Under the pieces are notes generated by a model, which worked only from the letters and a program-made list of their open reading frames with translations, ran no database searches and was not told where the DNA came from. Of a stretch of DNA of 38,963 nucleotides, positions 18,502-28,615 are shown in pieces; position 1 is the first letter of the stretch, and each line of letters begins with the position of its first letter. This stretch comes from Candidatus Woesearchaeota archaeon (GTDB lineage Archaea > Nanobdellota > Nanobdellia > Woesearchaeales > GW2011-AR9), in NCBI GenBank assembly GCA_016214025.1, contig JACRPH010000076.1:1-38963 (forward strand). The letters are read 5' to 3'. The position numbers and the translations under genes are program-made.

Positions 18502-19350
18502 TTGATAATGGTGTTAGAATCATTATTTAATCCATTTGCAGTTAAAAAGAAGCCGTGGGAGATGTTTCTCGCTGGTTTTATCTATTCTTTGGTAGGATTG
18601 ATGTTGTCTTATTTCGTGTTTAAAGAAGCAGCAGGCTTACTCACCGTATTTTTGATAGTTCTAGCTACAGTTCCGTTGCTTTATACTACTATTACCAATG
18701 AAGAAGAATTGGATTTACAGTTAGATACCGAAATTGCATTGCTAAAAGAACATGGCAAAGTGTTAGTTTTCTTAATTTTCCTGTTTTTAGGCATAATGGC
18801 TGCGTTATCCATTTCTTACATAATGCTTCCAAATGAAGTAGTTAATGTAGTATTTGAAACTCAACAGCAGGCTATTTCATCCGTAAATAACAACGTTCAG
18901 GGAAAAATTGCTAGTTTTGATCTTTTTACCCGAATTTTCTCTAATAATATTAAAGTGTTGTTTTTTTGTATTGTATTTTCGTTTTTGTACGGAACGGGCG
19001 CTTTATTTATCTTGACTTGGAATGCTTCAGTAGTGGCTACCGCTATGGGAAATTTCTTTAAAGTAGAGTTAGGAAAAGCGGCTTCAGTGGTAGGTATGTC
19101 TTCCATTAGCACTTATTTTGGAGCAGCTTCGATAAGCTTTTTTCGATATATGACTCATGGCGTATTAGAAATGGTATCTTATTTTGTGGCTGGTTTAGCT
19201 GGGGGAATCATTTCTATTGCTTTGATTAAGCACAATCTCAAAGAAGATCGGGTGTTAGTAGACGCGTTGGATTTAATCTTATTAAGCTTGGGAATTCTGG
19301 TGGTAGCAGGGTTGGTAGAAGTGTATATTACGCCAGTGATGATACGATAA
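18502..19350 (+). CDS. SpoIIM/DUF95-like integral membrane protein
   Basis: Multiple TM segments; N-terminal NPFAVKKKPWEMFLAGFIYSLVG and THGVLEMVSYFVAG pattern typical of the family. Confidence 0.7.
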   Translation: MIMVLESLFNPFAVKKKPWEMFLAGFIYSLVGLMLSYFVFKEAAGLLTVFLIVLATVPLLYTTITNEEELDLQLDTEIALLKEHGKVLVFLIFLFLGIMAALSISYIMLPNEVVNVVFETQQQAISSVNNNVQGKIASFDLFTRIFSNNIKVLFFCIVFSFLYGTGALFILTWNASVVATAMGNFFKVELGKAASVVGMSSISTYFGAASISFFRYMTHGVLEMVSYFVAGLAGGIISIALIKHNLKEDRVLVDALDLILLSLGILVVAGLVEVYITPVMIR

Positions 19351-19374
19351 TTTCAAATCAATACGTAATTATTT

Positions 19375-20103
19375 TCACAGCACTTTGACTTTTCCAGGCA
19401 AATTCTGAAAAATATCGCCTTTCTGCAGCATCTGCTCCAGTAACTTTTCCGTTCCGTTTAACGGTGATTTAGAAATTATCTCTTCGACGGGAGCTCCGTT
19501 TCCTGTATCTAATTCTTTTATAAGATGTAATATTTTCTGGGCAGGAAGTAGGGGATTTATTTGTATTCCCTGAATCTCTTCTTCTATTATTTCTTCTTCA
19601 ATCCCCTCGTTTACAGTTGCGGATATAGTTATACCCGGCTTGATCTCAATAGGAGCATACAAAGGTATTCTTTCGGTTTCCGCCGAGCTTAATTCAACCC
19701 GATCAAATTCTTCTTTTAATTCCAAGCGCCTTATTTTCATCCAGATTGCCTCAATTTTTTTTACAATCTCAGCTGAAAGATATTTTTCCTGATTGTATAT
19801 CCGAACTCTTCCAATTACCATTACCGTATCCCCTGCTGCTAGTTCTCGTACATTTTTATTTTCTTCAAAGCTTCTAAGAATAATTTTTCCCGTGCCGTCG
19901 TCTAATAATAGATTAGTTATACTGCCTTGTTTTTCTTTATTTACAATTATTCCCATCACATTTAATCGGAATATTTTTTGTCCATCCACCGCCTGCAAGT
20001 AATTAGAATTTTGTTCGTCTTCCTGCACGAAAGCATAAGTGCCAATCTTGCCGATAGTGCATTTAACTGCTACAAAACGGACGAAAACGTTGGTTTGTTC
20101 CAT
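19375..20103 (-). CDS. OB-fold single-stranded DNA-binding / RPA-like protein
   Basis: FRLNVMGIIVNKEKQGSITNLLLDDGTGKIILRSFEE...GDTVMVIGRVRIYNQEKYLSAEIV is an OB-fold signature; gene follows mcm. Confidence 0.72.
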   Translation of the reverse strand: MEQTNVFVRFVAVKCTIGKIGTYAFVQEDEQNSNYLQAVDGQKIFRLNVMGIIVNKEKQGSITNLLLDDGTGKIILRSFEENKNVRELAAGDTVMVIGRVRIYNQEKYLSAEIVKKIEAIWMKIRRLELKEEFDRVELSSAETERIPLYAPIEIKPGITISATVNEGIEEEIIEEEIQGIQINPLLPAQKILHLIKELDTGNGAPVEEIISKSPLNGTEKLLEQMLQKGDIFQNLPGKVKVL

Positions 20104-20130
20104 GTTTGATTATCAACTGATTATCTTTAA

Positions 20131-23100
20131 TTACAATTTCTGCACGAAGTTCTTTCTGGGCTCAAAGATGTCTCCGGAGCGCCTTAACTTTTCTAATATT
20201 TCATTAACCTGGTCTTCACCCATATTCTTCTCTTTAGCGGCGTTGATGATATCTTCTACCGGAATTATCTTGCTCTTAGTCTGTTCTTCCAGTATGGTCA
20301 TTATCTCTTTGATTACACTGATGCTGCCTCTTTGGCTGGCAGTCATCCTGCTTCCTAATCTATCGATGTCAATCGTTCCCGTTTCTTTGTCTTTAGCAAT
20401 CTCGTTCAAGCAGTAATCTATCATTTCAATGGCTTTTTGGGCATCTTTTTTGGTTACAGTTTTAGCTAATCTTATTTTAGCTGCCGCTTCCGATAATCTT
20501 ACTAATGCCTCTAACTGTCTGGCAGTAATAGGAATGGTTCTTACTCCGCTTTCTTCAGTAGTTCCGGTGTTGCGCATATTAATGTAATAATCTTTTAATT
20601 CTTCAATGGCCGCATCAGTAATTTTAGGGTTAATCTTTTGCCGGATATATGCAAAATATTTCTTGAGCAGAATGGTAGGAACTTCAGCTTTGATCTCTGA
20701 ATCTTTATGCAAATTTAAGATGAACGTGGCGGTTTGCTCATCTTTTTCTTTATTAGGCAAATCTTTAATGGCAAATATCAAATCGAAGCGGTTGATTAGC
20801 GTTGGTGGCAGGTCTATCTGGCGTGCAATTAGATCCTCAGGGTCAAATCGGCCTAGTTTTGGATTAGCGGCAGCTAAAACCGTAGTTTCACATCTTAAGG
20901 TGGCTTGAATGTTGGCTTTGGAGATGGAAACACTATTATGTAAAATTAATCCTTCCGATACAAAATTTTGGTTTGGCTCTACAGCTACATCATAAACCCA
21001 CTTTACCCCATTGTTTTCTATTTCTTTAACCGATTTTATTTTTAAGAAGCGCAAATCAGAATGAATTAAATTATTTAATTTTTCCACTTCATTTTTTAGT
21101 TTATTTATCCTTGCTTCAGCTTTTTTCTTTACTATAGTAATTAATCTCTCGTTTCTCTTTTTCTCCAAGTTGTAAATAGTACCAGCGCAAACTTTGAGTT
21201 CTTGGCTTAGTTCTTTAAGCTGTAAGTTGCACACCCGCCTTATTTTTCGGGGATTGTCGGATTCCGAAACCACTTTTTCACATTCAGTGAGCTTTGCATT
21301 TATTTTTTCAATATAATATTGTATAGTTTTTCGATGGACATTATTCCCGTTTTTAATGGTGTTGTAAAAGTATCCATCATCTAATCGCAGCTCGGTCAGA
21401 ATGTTCTTGAGACGGGTTCCTGTTGTTAAAGGAAAGATATCCCAATCATTAGTTTTTTGCGTGCTTCTCTTTGCCAACCGATTTAATCTCTCTAATCGGG
21501 AATCATCCTTTTCTACAATTTTTTCCATGAACCTCCCCATGCTTTCTGCTCCAGAGACCACTACTTTATATGCTGGGGCGGTCATATTTCCACTTTGCTT
21601 TGATGAGGCAATGTAGCTGTAAATCCCCGTTCCCAGCAGCAAATCTTGGTAATCTTTAGCTAACTCATAAGATGAAGTAGAATATCCAAATCTCTCCGAA
21701 TCAATAAAGCCGTCGCCTTTGAAAGCACTTTGAAGTAAAGAAATTTTAACGGCGCTGCCGGAGAATCTTATTAAGTTAGGTATTCTTTTTGAAGTAGCTT
21801 TTTTTAGGAGTTCTTTAAAGTTAGTTTTAAAGAAACGGTATAATGGTTCAGAACAACACCTAACCGTAATTAAATCTTTAGTTGCTTTCTTCCTTCTGTA
21901 AAAAGGAGCAATATTCTGATTTATGTTGGTTTTAAATAGGTTTTCCATAAGATTTTTTGCGTCATTTGTTATGGTAAAGTTAGTGTTACTGATTCCTATT
22001 TCTGCATAATGGTTTGAGGGCTGATGGTAACTATGCCCTTCGGTAACCAAGTAGCCCATAAGCCTCCCCAAAGGCGCGTCTATCTCTTCAGGGAAGCAAA
22101 CCTCTTTTTGGTATTTGCTGATGGGGATTTTCTCTAAACTTATTTCTCTTTCTATGGTGGGTAGGACTCGTGGTCCAGGACAAAGTTCCCCTTTTTTAAT
22201 TTTGTACGCCGGAACTTCTTTTAGTTCTGAATTGTATACAAACAGGGGATGTTCAGGAGTGACCATGATTTTTCTTCCGTTTTGAAATTCAATCTCGACA
22301 AACTTACTTGGCGCAATGTGCCTGCTCACACGGCAAGCCTTTACCGGGAAAATTTTAGTAAAGTTGGTGGTAAGTAGTTCTAGTTCACAGTCTAAAATTT
22401 CGCAATTCTTTCCGGTTATAACTTTCTCTGCATTTCTTTCCATAAGCGAGTCCACTAACTCACCAATTTTGTGCACTGAGCCGTCACTTAACATAATTTC
22501 AGTCTGGGGGTGATAGCTTTGCTGCTCCAATGCCTCATGAAGCGCAGATCTGTCGTCTTTATTCATCTTGTCCATCTCGTCAATAATGGCAAAGCCGCGA
22601 TTGGCTAAAACCAAAGTACCTGCTTCTAAACTCCAGCCGCCCAAAAATTCATCTTTTACGACACTGGCAGTAAGTCCGGCAGCAGTCGAACCTTTCCCGC
22701 TGGTGAACCTTGCTTTAGGCGCTACTCCTGTAATTCTTTTCAGTATCTGCGACTTTCCGCTTCCGGGATCGCCCACTAATAATATATGAATATCTCCTCT
22801 GGTAGATACACCATCAGAACGCGTTTTTCGGCATCCTCCGGCCAGCTGCAGCACCAATGCTTCTTTTATTTTATCATGGCCGTAAATGGAGGGGGTAATA
22901 CTGCTGGCGAGAATATTTAAAGCATTTGGATTTCGAGCCAGTTTCTTGATTTCTTCTTCTTCCTGCTCTGAAATGTTAGTTTCAATAGCATCTTCTTGTA
23001 ATGGCTCAATATTGTTGGCTTCGATAATTAAGTCGTACTTGGTTGACTGCCCCCCGGTTTTAAGGATTATCGGAACCTCCGTAACCCACCCGCAGATCCT

Positions 23101-23733
23101 GACTCTCGATCCGGGACCGGTTCGGCGCTCAGAAATAGGAGCCACTAAATCGTCTTTAAGAAATACGTTAATTCTCTTGGGCTGAACCCCATCCAGCTCA
23201 TCAGCATTTTCTTCCAGCACAATTCCTTGTCCATCTACTAGCTCGCGGGCGATTTCTTTAAACTTGCCTTTTCTGCCGCAGCTGCACTTGCTGGGCTCTT
23301 TGTATTTCTTGTCTAATTGGATAATAGTAATTACATTGCCGCAGGAAGGACATTCAAATTTAGCTGCAGCTACATGCGGGCGTACATCTGATTTCTGCCG
23401 CACTACCCCTTCCGTCCATAGAAATTTGTTAAGATGCTTGCTACGAATATCACTTACATTTATTTTTTGCGAATCGGGCAAATTAACTAAACGAATAGTA
23501 AACTTTTGCACTTTTTGGGGCAGGTCAAACTCTTTTACGGCCATCTCTGCTGCTTTAAGCACTTCTTCCGGGCTTTCCAGCAGTTCTTCAGATATTTCTG
23601 TATTAAATTTGACTAATTCAGAGAAATCCAGCGCCAGGAACATTTGTCCTTTTCTTACTCCTTCTAATAACTGGGGATAATAATTCTGTTCAATAAATTC
23701 CCGCAGCACTTTTATTTGTTCTTCCACTTCCAT
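20131..23733 (-). CDS. mcm: Replicative helicase MCM, intein-containing precursor
   Basis: Walker A GDPGSGKSQILK; FTSGKGSTAAGLTASVVKD; IDEMDKM; LINRFDLIFAIKD arginine finger; intein after HEALEQQ. Confidence 0.95.
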   Translation of the reverse strand: MEVEEQIKVLREFIEQNYYPQLLEGVRKGQMFLALDFSELVKFNTEISEELLESPEEVLKAAEMAVKEFDLPQKVQKFTIRLVNLPDSQKINVSDIRSKHLNKFLWTEGVVRQKSDVRPHVAAAKFECPSCGNVITIIQLDKKYKEPSKCSCGRKGKFKEIARELVDGQGIVLEENADELDGVQPKRINVFLKDDLVAPISERRTGPGSRVRICGWVTEVPIILKTGGQSTKYDLIIEANNIEPLQEDAIETNISEQEEEEIKKLARNPNALNILASSITPSIYGHDKIKEALVLQLAGGCRKTRSDGVSTRGDIHILLVGDPGSGKSQILKRITGVAPKARFTSGKGSTAAGLTASVVKDEFLGGWSLEAGTLVLANRGFAIIDEMDKMNKDDRSALHEALEQQSYHPQTEIMLSDGSVHKIGELVDSLMERNAEKVITGKNCEILDCELELLTTNFTKIFPVKACRVSRHIAPSKFVEIEFQNGRKIMVTPEHPLFVYNSELKEVPAYKIKKGELCPGPRVLPTIEREISLEKIPISKYQKEVCFPEEIDAPLGRLMGYLVTEGHSYHQPSNHYAEIGISNTNFTITNDAKNLMENLFKTNINQNIAPFYRRKKATKDLITVRCCSEPLYRFFKTNFKELLKKATSKRIPNLIRFSGSAVKISLLQSAFKGDGFIDSERFGYSTSSYELAKDYQDLLLGTGIYSYIASSKQSGNMTAPAYKVVVSGAESMGRFMEKIVEKDDSRLERLNRLAKRSTQKTNDWDIFPLTTGTRLKNILTELRLDDGYFYNTIKNGNNVHRKTIQYYIEKINAKLTECEKVVSESDNPRKIRRVCNLQLKELSQELKVCAGTIYNLEKKRNERLITIVKKKAEARINKLKNEVEKLNNLIHSDLRFLKIKSVKEIENNGVKWVYDVAVEPNQNFVSEGLILHNSVSISKANIQATLRCETTVLAAANPKLGRFDPEDLIARQIDLPPTLINRFDLIFAIKDLPNKEKDEQTATFILNLHKDSEIKAEVPTILLKKYFAYIRQKINPKITDAAIEELKDYYINMRNTGTTEESGVRTIPITARQLEALVRLSEAAAKIRLAKTVTKKDAQKAIEMIDYCLNEIAKDKETGTIDIDRLGSRMTASQRGSISVIKEIMTILEEQTKSKIIPVEDIINAAKEKNMGEDQVNEILEKLRRSGDIFEPRKNFVQKL
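20935..22518 (-). mobile_element. MCM intein (528 aa) with LAGLIDADG homing endonuclease
   Basis: Begins SYHPQTEIML after EQQ, ends VSEGLILHN before SVSISKANI; DOD-like motifs GRLMGYLVTEGHS and LLQSAFKGDGFID. Confidence 0.92.
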
Positions 23734-23806
23734 ATTAATCCACCCACCAGTTTTCCATTAAACGAGAAACTTAATAAAGTTTTGGGTGGTGAAAGATAAT
23801 ATGGGG

Positions 23807-24893
23807 TTAAATATGATTTTTACCGTTATTAAAGAGGGCTTTTAAGTCCAATCCGGGCAGTTCCACCACCTCTTTCAACTGTTTAAATTGGTGTTTTGCC
23901 TCGTTAATATGCCGTTGCACCGTATTTTTGTTCAGGTATTCTTTGGGTAGCCGCTTATGAATTATTTCAAAAGAGCGAACGAGTTCCCACAAGAAATAAT
24001 TATAACGCATTAAAACGGCATATACTTTTGCCCGAATGAGTATACCCTTATCTTTTCTTAGTTTCCGATATTCTTTTAGGAATAATTTTAAGTCATTGTT
24101 TTTAAGTCCTAAGTCGATAATCACATTGGCTATGTCTTTAGCTGGATCGGAAAGTCCGACCGATTCCCAATCAACTAATCTTAAGCCCCGGCCAGTTTCT
24201 ACTATATTTTGAGGGCAGACGTCTCCGTGAATTAAGCCAAATCTATGGGTTTCTGTTTTTGGGATAAGTTGTTTTATCCTATTATGCACTGTTTCTAACT
24301 CTGAACCAAATTGATTACAAGTTTGTTGGTTAATTGAGTTGATATACTCTAAACCCTTACTTAAATAACTACCATAAAAGTAGTTTTTGGGTTTTAGTTG
24401 AGGATTCTTTTTATGATGGAGCTTAGCCAGCAGTTTAGCTATTTCTTTTATCTGTCTGGGGGTGTAGCTTCTTTTCTTCTTGCGCCAGGCTTGTCCCGAA
24501 ATAAACTCCAGAATAATAAAGTCGTGGAGATAAGTCTGGTCTGCTTTATGGAAATAAAATGCTTTAGGAGCAACACCCATTTTTTCAATTATAGTAAGTG
24601 ACATTAATTTTTATACATCGTGTCACTTACTTATTAGGAGATGACATACTATTTTGTATAATTATTTATGTCATCGAGTATAGTTTAAGTGCATAATATT
24701 CTTCTTTTGACTGATTAGGTACATTCTTGTCGATATTTACTCTGCACAGAAATTTTTTGTTCCCGATGATGAATTGATAATTTAAGTGGCCTTCGCCCAA
24801 ACCTAATTTTCTAAATGAATTGATTTGAATCGAAGTTACACCTAACTGGAACGGATTTATTCTTTGGATTACTCGCTTAAGATTATTTGTCAT
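23807..24893 (-). pseudogene. Aminoglycoside/choline phosphotransferase-family kinase split by a ~70-bp insertion
   Basis: N-lobe ORF 24666-24893 (GLGEGHLNYQFIIGNKKFLCRVN...EEYYALKLYSM) and C-lobe ORF 23807-24604 (GVAPKAFYFH...LIHGDVCPQNIVETGRGLRLVDWESVGLSDPAKDIANVI) in different frames. Confidence 0.75.
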
Positions 24894-25023
24894 CGCAGAT
24901 TTAGAATAGAAGCAGGTATATAAAACTAATCAAAAATATTTATCTGTTCTCAAAGGGATAAATTCGCTTTCTCTCAGAAACATTTAAATAGTTTAACCGT
25001 TTAACAGTTGAACGTGATGACAA

Positions 25024-25284
25024 ATGGATACTGAAATTGTTAAAATGAGCCCAAAAGGCCAATTAGTGGTTCCGCAAGGGATACGTGACGAAGAAGGATT
25101 TGAAGCAGGGGATAGATTTATGCCTTTTCCCATGAAAAATGGAGTATTATTTAAAAGGGTAAAAATACCTAATGTAAAAATAGAATTTCAAAAACTCTCC
25201 AAAGAGATTGAACAGCAATTTAAGAAGCTAAGCGTCAGCGAAAAAGATGCGGGCGATGCAGTAAAATGGGCCAGACAAAATTAA
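25024..25284 (+). CDS. AbrB/SpoVT-type antitoxin
   Basis: VKMSPKGQLVVPQGIRDEEGFEAGDRF swapped-hairpin motif; overlaps the PIN gene. Confidence 0.8.
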   Translation: MDTEIVKMSPKGQLVVPQGIRDEEGFEAGDRFMPFPMKNGVLFKRVKIPNVKIEFQKLSKEIEQQFKKLSVSEKDAGDAVKWARQN

Positions 25285-25682
25285 CTTTAGACACTAATAA
25301 CTTAATCTCTGCTTTAGGATGGAAAGGAAAGCCCCACGATATATTTGCTAAGTGTGTAAGTGGTGAACTCGAACTTATTACCTCCCCAAAACAGCTGGAA
25401 GAGTTGCAAAGAGTACTTGATTATCCCAAGTTTAACTTTACTTCGGAACAGAAAGAACGTTTCCTGAATTTAATCTTAGAGATTGCCACAATTGTAGAAA
25501 CGCATGACATAGTTAAAACCATAAAAGAAGATCCTGACGATAACGTAATTTTAGAGACAGCACTTGCAGGCAATGCAAAATATATTGTAACCGGAGATTC
25601 GCATCTTCTACAACTCAAAGAGTATGGCGGAATTAAAATAGTAACCCCTAATGATTTTCTAAATGAAATTAAAATAAATTAA
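25266..25682 (+). CDS. PIN-domain toxin (VapC-like, COG1569-like)
   Basis: LTLDTNNLISALGWKGKP...EDPDDNVILETALAGNAKYIVTGDSHLL. Confidence 0.85.
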   Translation: MGQTKLTLDTNNLISALGWKGKPHDIFAKCVSGELELITSPKQLEELQRVLDYPKFNFTSEQKERFLNLILEIATIVETHDIVKTIKEDPDDNVILETALAGNAKYIVTGDSHLLQLKEYGGIKIVTPNDFLNEIKIN

Positions 25683-25685
25683 ATT

Positions 25686-26246
25686 TTACTTATCCAGCAT
25701 CTTCTTCAGGTTCTCAATCAGCTTATCAGTAGCGTCATCGACTTCTTTCTCCGTCTTGGTTCCAGTGCATACTATCTTCCCGTTGCTGAATAATAAGAAA
25801 GTAGCATTAGTGCCCCTTAACTTATGCACTAAACCAGGGAATTGCTCCGGCTCATATTCAGTATTAGGCAGTTTAACTCCCAAAATGTTCAAGTTTAAGT
25901 CCATTCCAATGCTGCCGGAAGCGACGATGTTTTGAACCGTAATCTCGGGCTTAATCGTAACAAAAATATTCATCTTTTTCAAGCTGCGGATAATGCTTTG
26001 GATGCTTCTATCTACATCTTCCATAGTTCGGGCCCCGGTGCATACTACCTTTCCGCTGGAGAAAATTAACGCCGAAGTTTTAGGCTCTTTAATTCTCAAT
26101 ACTAACCCCGGAAACTGCTCTGGATTATACTCGGTATTGGGCAGAGTCGCCGCCATCTTTTCTAATGGAATATCTTTTTCTAATCCGGTAGAAACGACGA
26201 TGTTAACTATTTTAATTTCTTTCTTAGCTATTTGTTTTTTTGGCAT
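25686..26246 (-). CDS. tbp: TATA-box-binding protein
   Basis: Two repeats: LPNTEYNPEQFPGLVLRIKEPKTSALIFSSGKVVCTGA and LPNTEYEPEQFPGLVHKLRGTNATFLLFSNGKIVCTGT. Confidence 0.97.
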   Translation of the reverse strand: MPKKQIAKKEIKIVNIVVSTGLEKDIPLEKMAATLPNTEYNPEQFPGLVLRIKEPKTSALIFSSGKVVCTGARTMEDVDRSIQSIIRSLKKMNIFVTIKPEITVQNIVASGSIGMDLNLNILGVKLPNTEYEPEQFPGLVHKLRGTNATFLLFSNGKIVCTGTKTEKEVDDATDKLIENLKKMLDK

Positions 26247-26471
26247 GATTAAACACCCCTTGGTTTTTTAAACTTTAAATTAATGATTTATAAATCATGG
26301 GTTGCTTTTTAAAGCTTTTCTTTATAAATGCATGGTTTTAAACAAAGCATATAGTTTACATACTTTTTGAGAGTAGTAACCTACTAGTTGACCTGATTCA
26401 TTTTTATCGTCTTTAATTTAATTGTTTTTTCTACAGTAAACTATTTAAAGCGAGCGATTTCTCTTTAAAAC

Positions 26472-27308
26472 ATGGCCCGGGAGCACATATTATTACGTTA
26501 CGGAGAGCTCTTCCTCAAAGGGCGCAACCAATCGTTCTTTGAGAATAAGCTAATTGAAAATCTCCGCAAAATTGCCGGTGCGGCTAAAGTAAAGAAAGTT
26601 CGGGGGAGATTAATCATTAATTACTTTTCTGAGCACCACAAATTACGGCAAGTATTTGGCTTAGTATCTTATTCTCCCGCAGTTAAAGTAGAGAAAAGCA
26701 TGGAAGCAATTAAGCAGAAGAGTTTAGAGCTGCTGACGGGAAAAACAGGCACATTTAAAATCGAGCCGAAGCGTTCCGACAAACGATTTCCATTAACTTC
26801 TCCAGAGATAAATATTGAGTTAGGAAAGTACATTGAAGCTCATACTGCTTTAACTTTTGATGGTGCTAATCCACAACATCTTCTGGGTGTAGAAATAAAT
26901 CAAGATGGCGCGTATCTCTTTACCGAGATTGTGCCCTGTTTTGGAGGATTGCCGACGGGGGTGGAAGGGAAGGTAGCGGTGTGGATTGAGAACGATGCTT
27001 CAATTTTAGCAGGGCTATTGATGATGAAACGGGGATGTGATGTAGTTCCGATAGGATTTAAAGAGAGGGATATTTCTTTATTGCAGAAGTTTAGTCCTGT
27101 CCCGTTGCAGTTTAAGGCAGTGAAAAATTTATCTGAAGTAGAACAGTTTATGCCGGAGAAAGAGTTGCCGGCTTTGGTGGTGGGGCAGGATTTTACCGAG
27201 TATAAGAAATTGGCCTTTTCTAGGGTGGTGTTGAGGCCGTTGATAGCGTATACTCCTAAGCAGGTGAAAGAGCAGTTGAGAGAGTTTGAGGTGGGAAGTG
27301 CAAATTAA
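26472..27308 (+). CDS. ThiI-like THUMP protein with degenerate PP-loop
   Basis: N-terminal ILLRYGELFLKGRNQSFFENKLIENL; THUMP region; ThiI-like GKVAVWIENDASILAGLLMMKRGCDVVPIGF lacking SGGxDS. Confidence 0.8.
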   Translation: MAREHILLRYGELFLKGRNQSFFENKLIENLRKIAGAAKVKKVRGRLIINYFSEHHKLRQVFGLVSYSPAVKVEKSMEAIKQKSLELLTGKTGTFKIEPKRSDKRFPLTSPEINIELGKYIEAHTALTFDGANPQHLLGVEINQDGAYLFTEIVPCFGGLPTGVEGKVAVWIENDASILAGLLMMKRGCDVVPIGFKERDISLLQKFSPVPLQFKAVKNLSEVEQFMPEKELPALVVGQDFTEYKKLAFSRVVLRPLIAYTPKQVKEQLREFEVGSAN

Positions 27309-27333
27309 GCGGTTTCATTATTCTCTATTACGA

Positions 27334-28449
27334 TTATGATAAGCCTCTTTTTAATTTTTCGAATTCTGCAATTATTGGTGATTTTTGAAGTTCGTAGCGA
27401 CCCCGGCTTATTTTTCGGATTATTCCTAATTTAACCAATCTGCCAATATAAACCGACTGTATACCCGCTTTAGCCATATCTACACTCTGAAATACATTTT
27501 TTTCAAGTTGGGCGATTTTCACAAAAGAAAGCACATCTTGGTCAGAAGCATTAGGAATCTCGTGGTTCAGCCAGCTTTTTCCTATATCAATAGCATCTTT
27601 TATATGCGTACGGACCTGCTCTTTGGTGATAAGGGCATTTTCTTCATAACTTGCTTTGGCTAGGCACTGGATTAAGTAAGGATATCCTCCAGTGAGTTTA
27701 TAGATTTCACTCACCGATTCTGTATCCCATTTAGTCTTCTCATTAACTAGCGGTTTTTTCAATACTTCTTCAGTTTCACTTTGGTCTAGTTTTCCTATGT
27801 TGAAACTTGCCCCGGAAAATATTCTCGCCACCGGGGAATAATCATCTACTAATTTTCCTTCGAATTGGATGCCTCCGGAGATAACCAGAAGAATTGGAAT
27901 GGGGCATACATCTTCAACAATAGACTTTAATTCGCCAATTGCCTCCACAGATAAGAAATCTGCGTCATCGATAGCTATTAATAAATAATCAACGCTATGA
28001 AGCTTACTGAGGCATGACTTCCATATTTGGTAAGGGCTTTTCTCCCGCAAATCTGAACTAATTTTAAGTTGAATTTGTTTTAAATTAATATTTTCAATTC
28101 TTTTTCCAAGGTCTTGTAGTCTCTCGATAAAGCTTTTTCTGGCATCAATTGCAGCAATAAGCTCCTCCGTTAAAAAACGATACAACTCTTCATCGTTTGT
28201 AGTCCTTCCCAATCTTCTGTAAAAGTAAAGGAGATTAGCAGGCTTATCCTCGGTGCCTTTTGCTTCGTCGATTATTTTTTTTATGAGCGAAGTCTTCCCC
28301 ACGCCCCTATGCCCGTAAATTAGTGCCGCTCCCGATTTCCCATGAAACTTTGCAGACTCAATTCGCTCACTGACGGAATCTAATACTTTCTTTCTGCCTC
28401 CAAAATACTCTGGTTTTGCCGGCGTCTGGGGATCGTAGGGGTTTGACAT
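27334..28449 (-). CDS. AAA/STAND-type archaeal ATPase with C-terminal winged helix
   Basis: IYGHRGVGKTSLIKK Walker A; LLIAIDDADFL Walker B; C-terminal wHTH. Confidence 0.8.
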   Translation of the reverse strand: MSNPYDPQTPAKPEYFGGRKKVLDSVSERIESAKFHGKSGAALIYGHRGVGKTSLIKKIIDEAKGTEDKPANLLYFYRRLGRTTNDEELYRFLTEELIAAIDARKSFIERLQDLGKRIENINLKQIQLKISSDLREKSPYQIWKSCLSKLHSVDYLLIAIDDADFLSVEAIGELKSIVEDVCPIPILLVISGGIQFEGKLVDDYSPVARIFSGASFNIGKLDQSETEEVLKKPLVNEKTKWDTESVSEIYKLTGGYPYLIQCLAKASYEENALITKEQVRTHIKDAIDIGKSWLNHEIPNASDQDVLSFVKIAQLEKNVFQSVDMAKAGIQSVYIGRLVKLGIIRKISRGRYELQKSPIIAEFEKLKRGLS

Positions 28450-28615
28450 GTTTTACCAGATTTATTTCCATTAATTAATATTAATTAAAGAAAACACATA
28501 TACTTATAAACTTTTCGTTGGTTAGATTTATTACTCCATTATAGTAAAACATCCAAAAGATTTATAAAGTGGGGCTGTTTTTAGAGCTTATAATTTAAGT
28601 TACGGAGGAAACAAA

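Noticed and set aside
20606-23680. Multiple + strand ORFs opposite mcm
   Set aside because: Shadow ORFs of the conserved MCM/intein reading frame.
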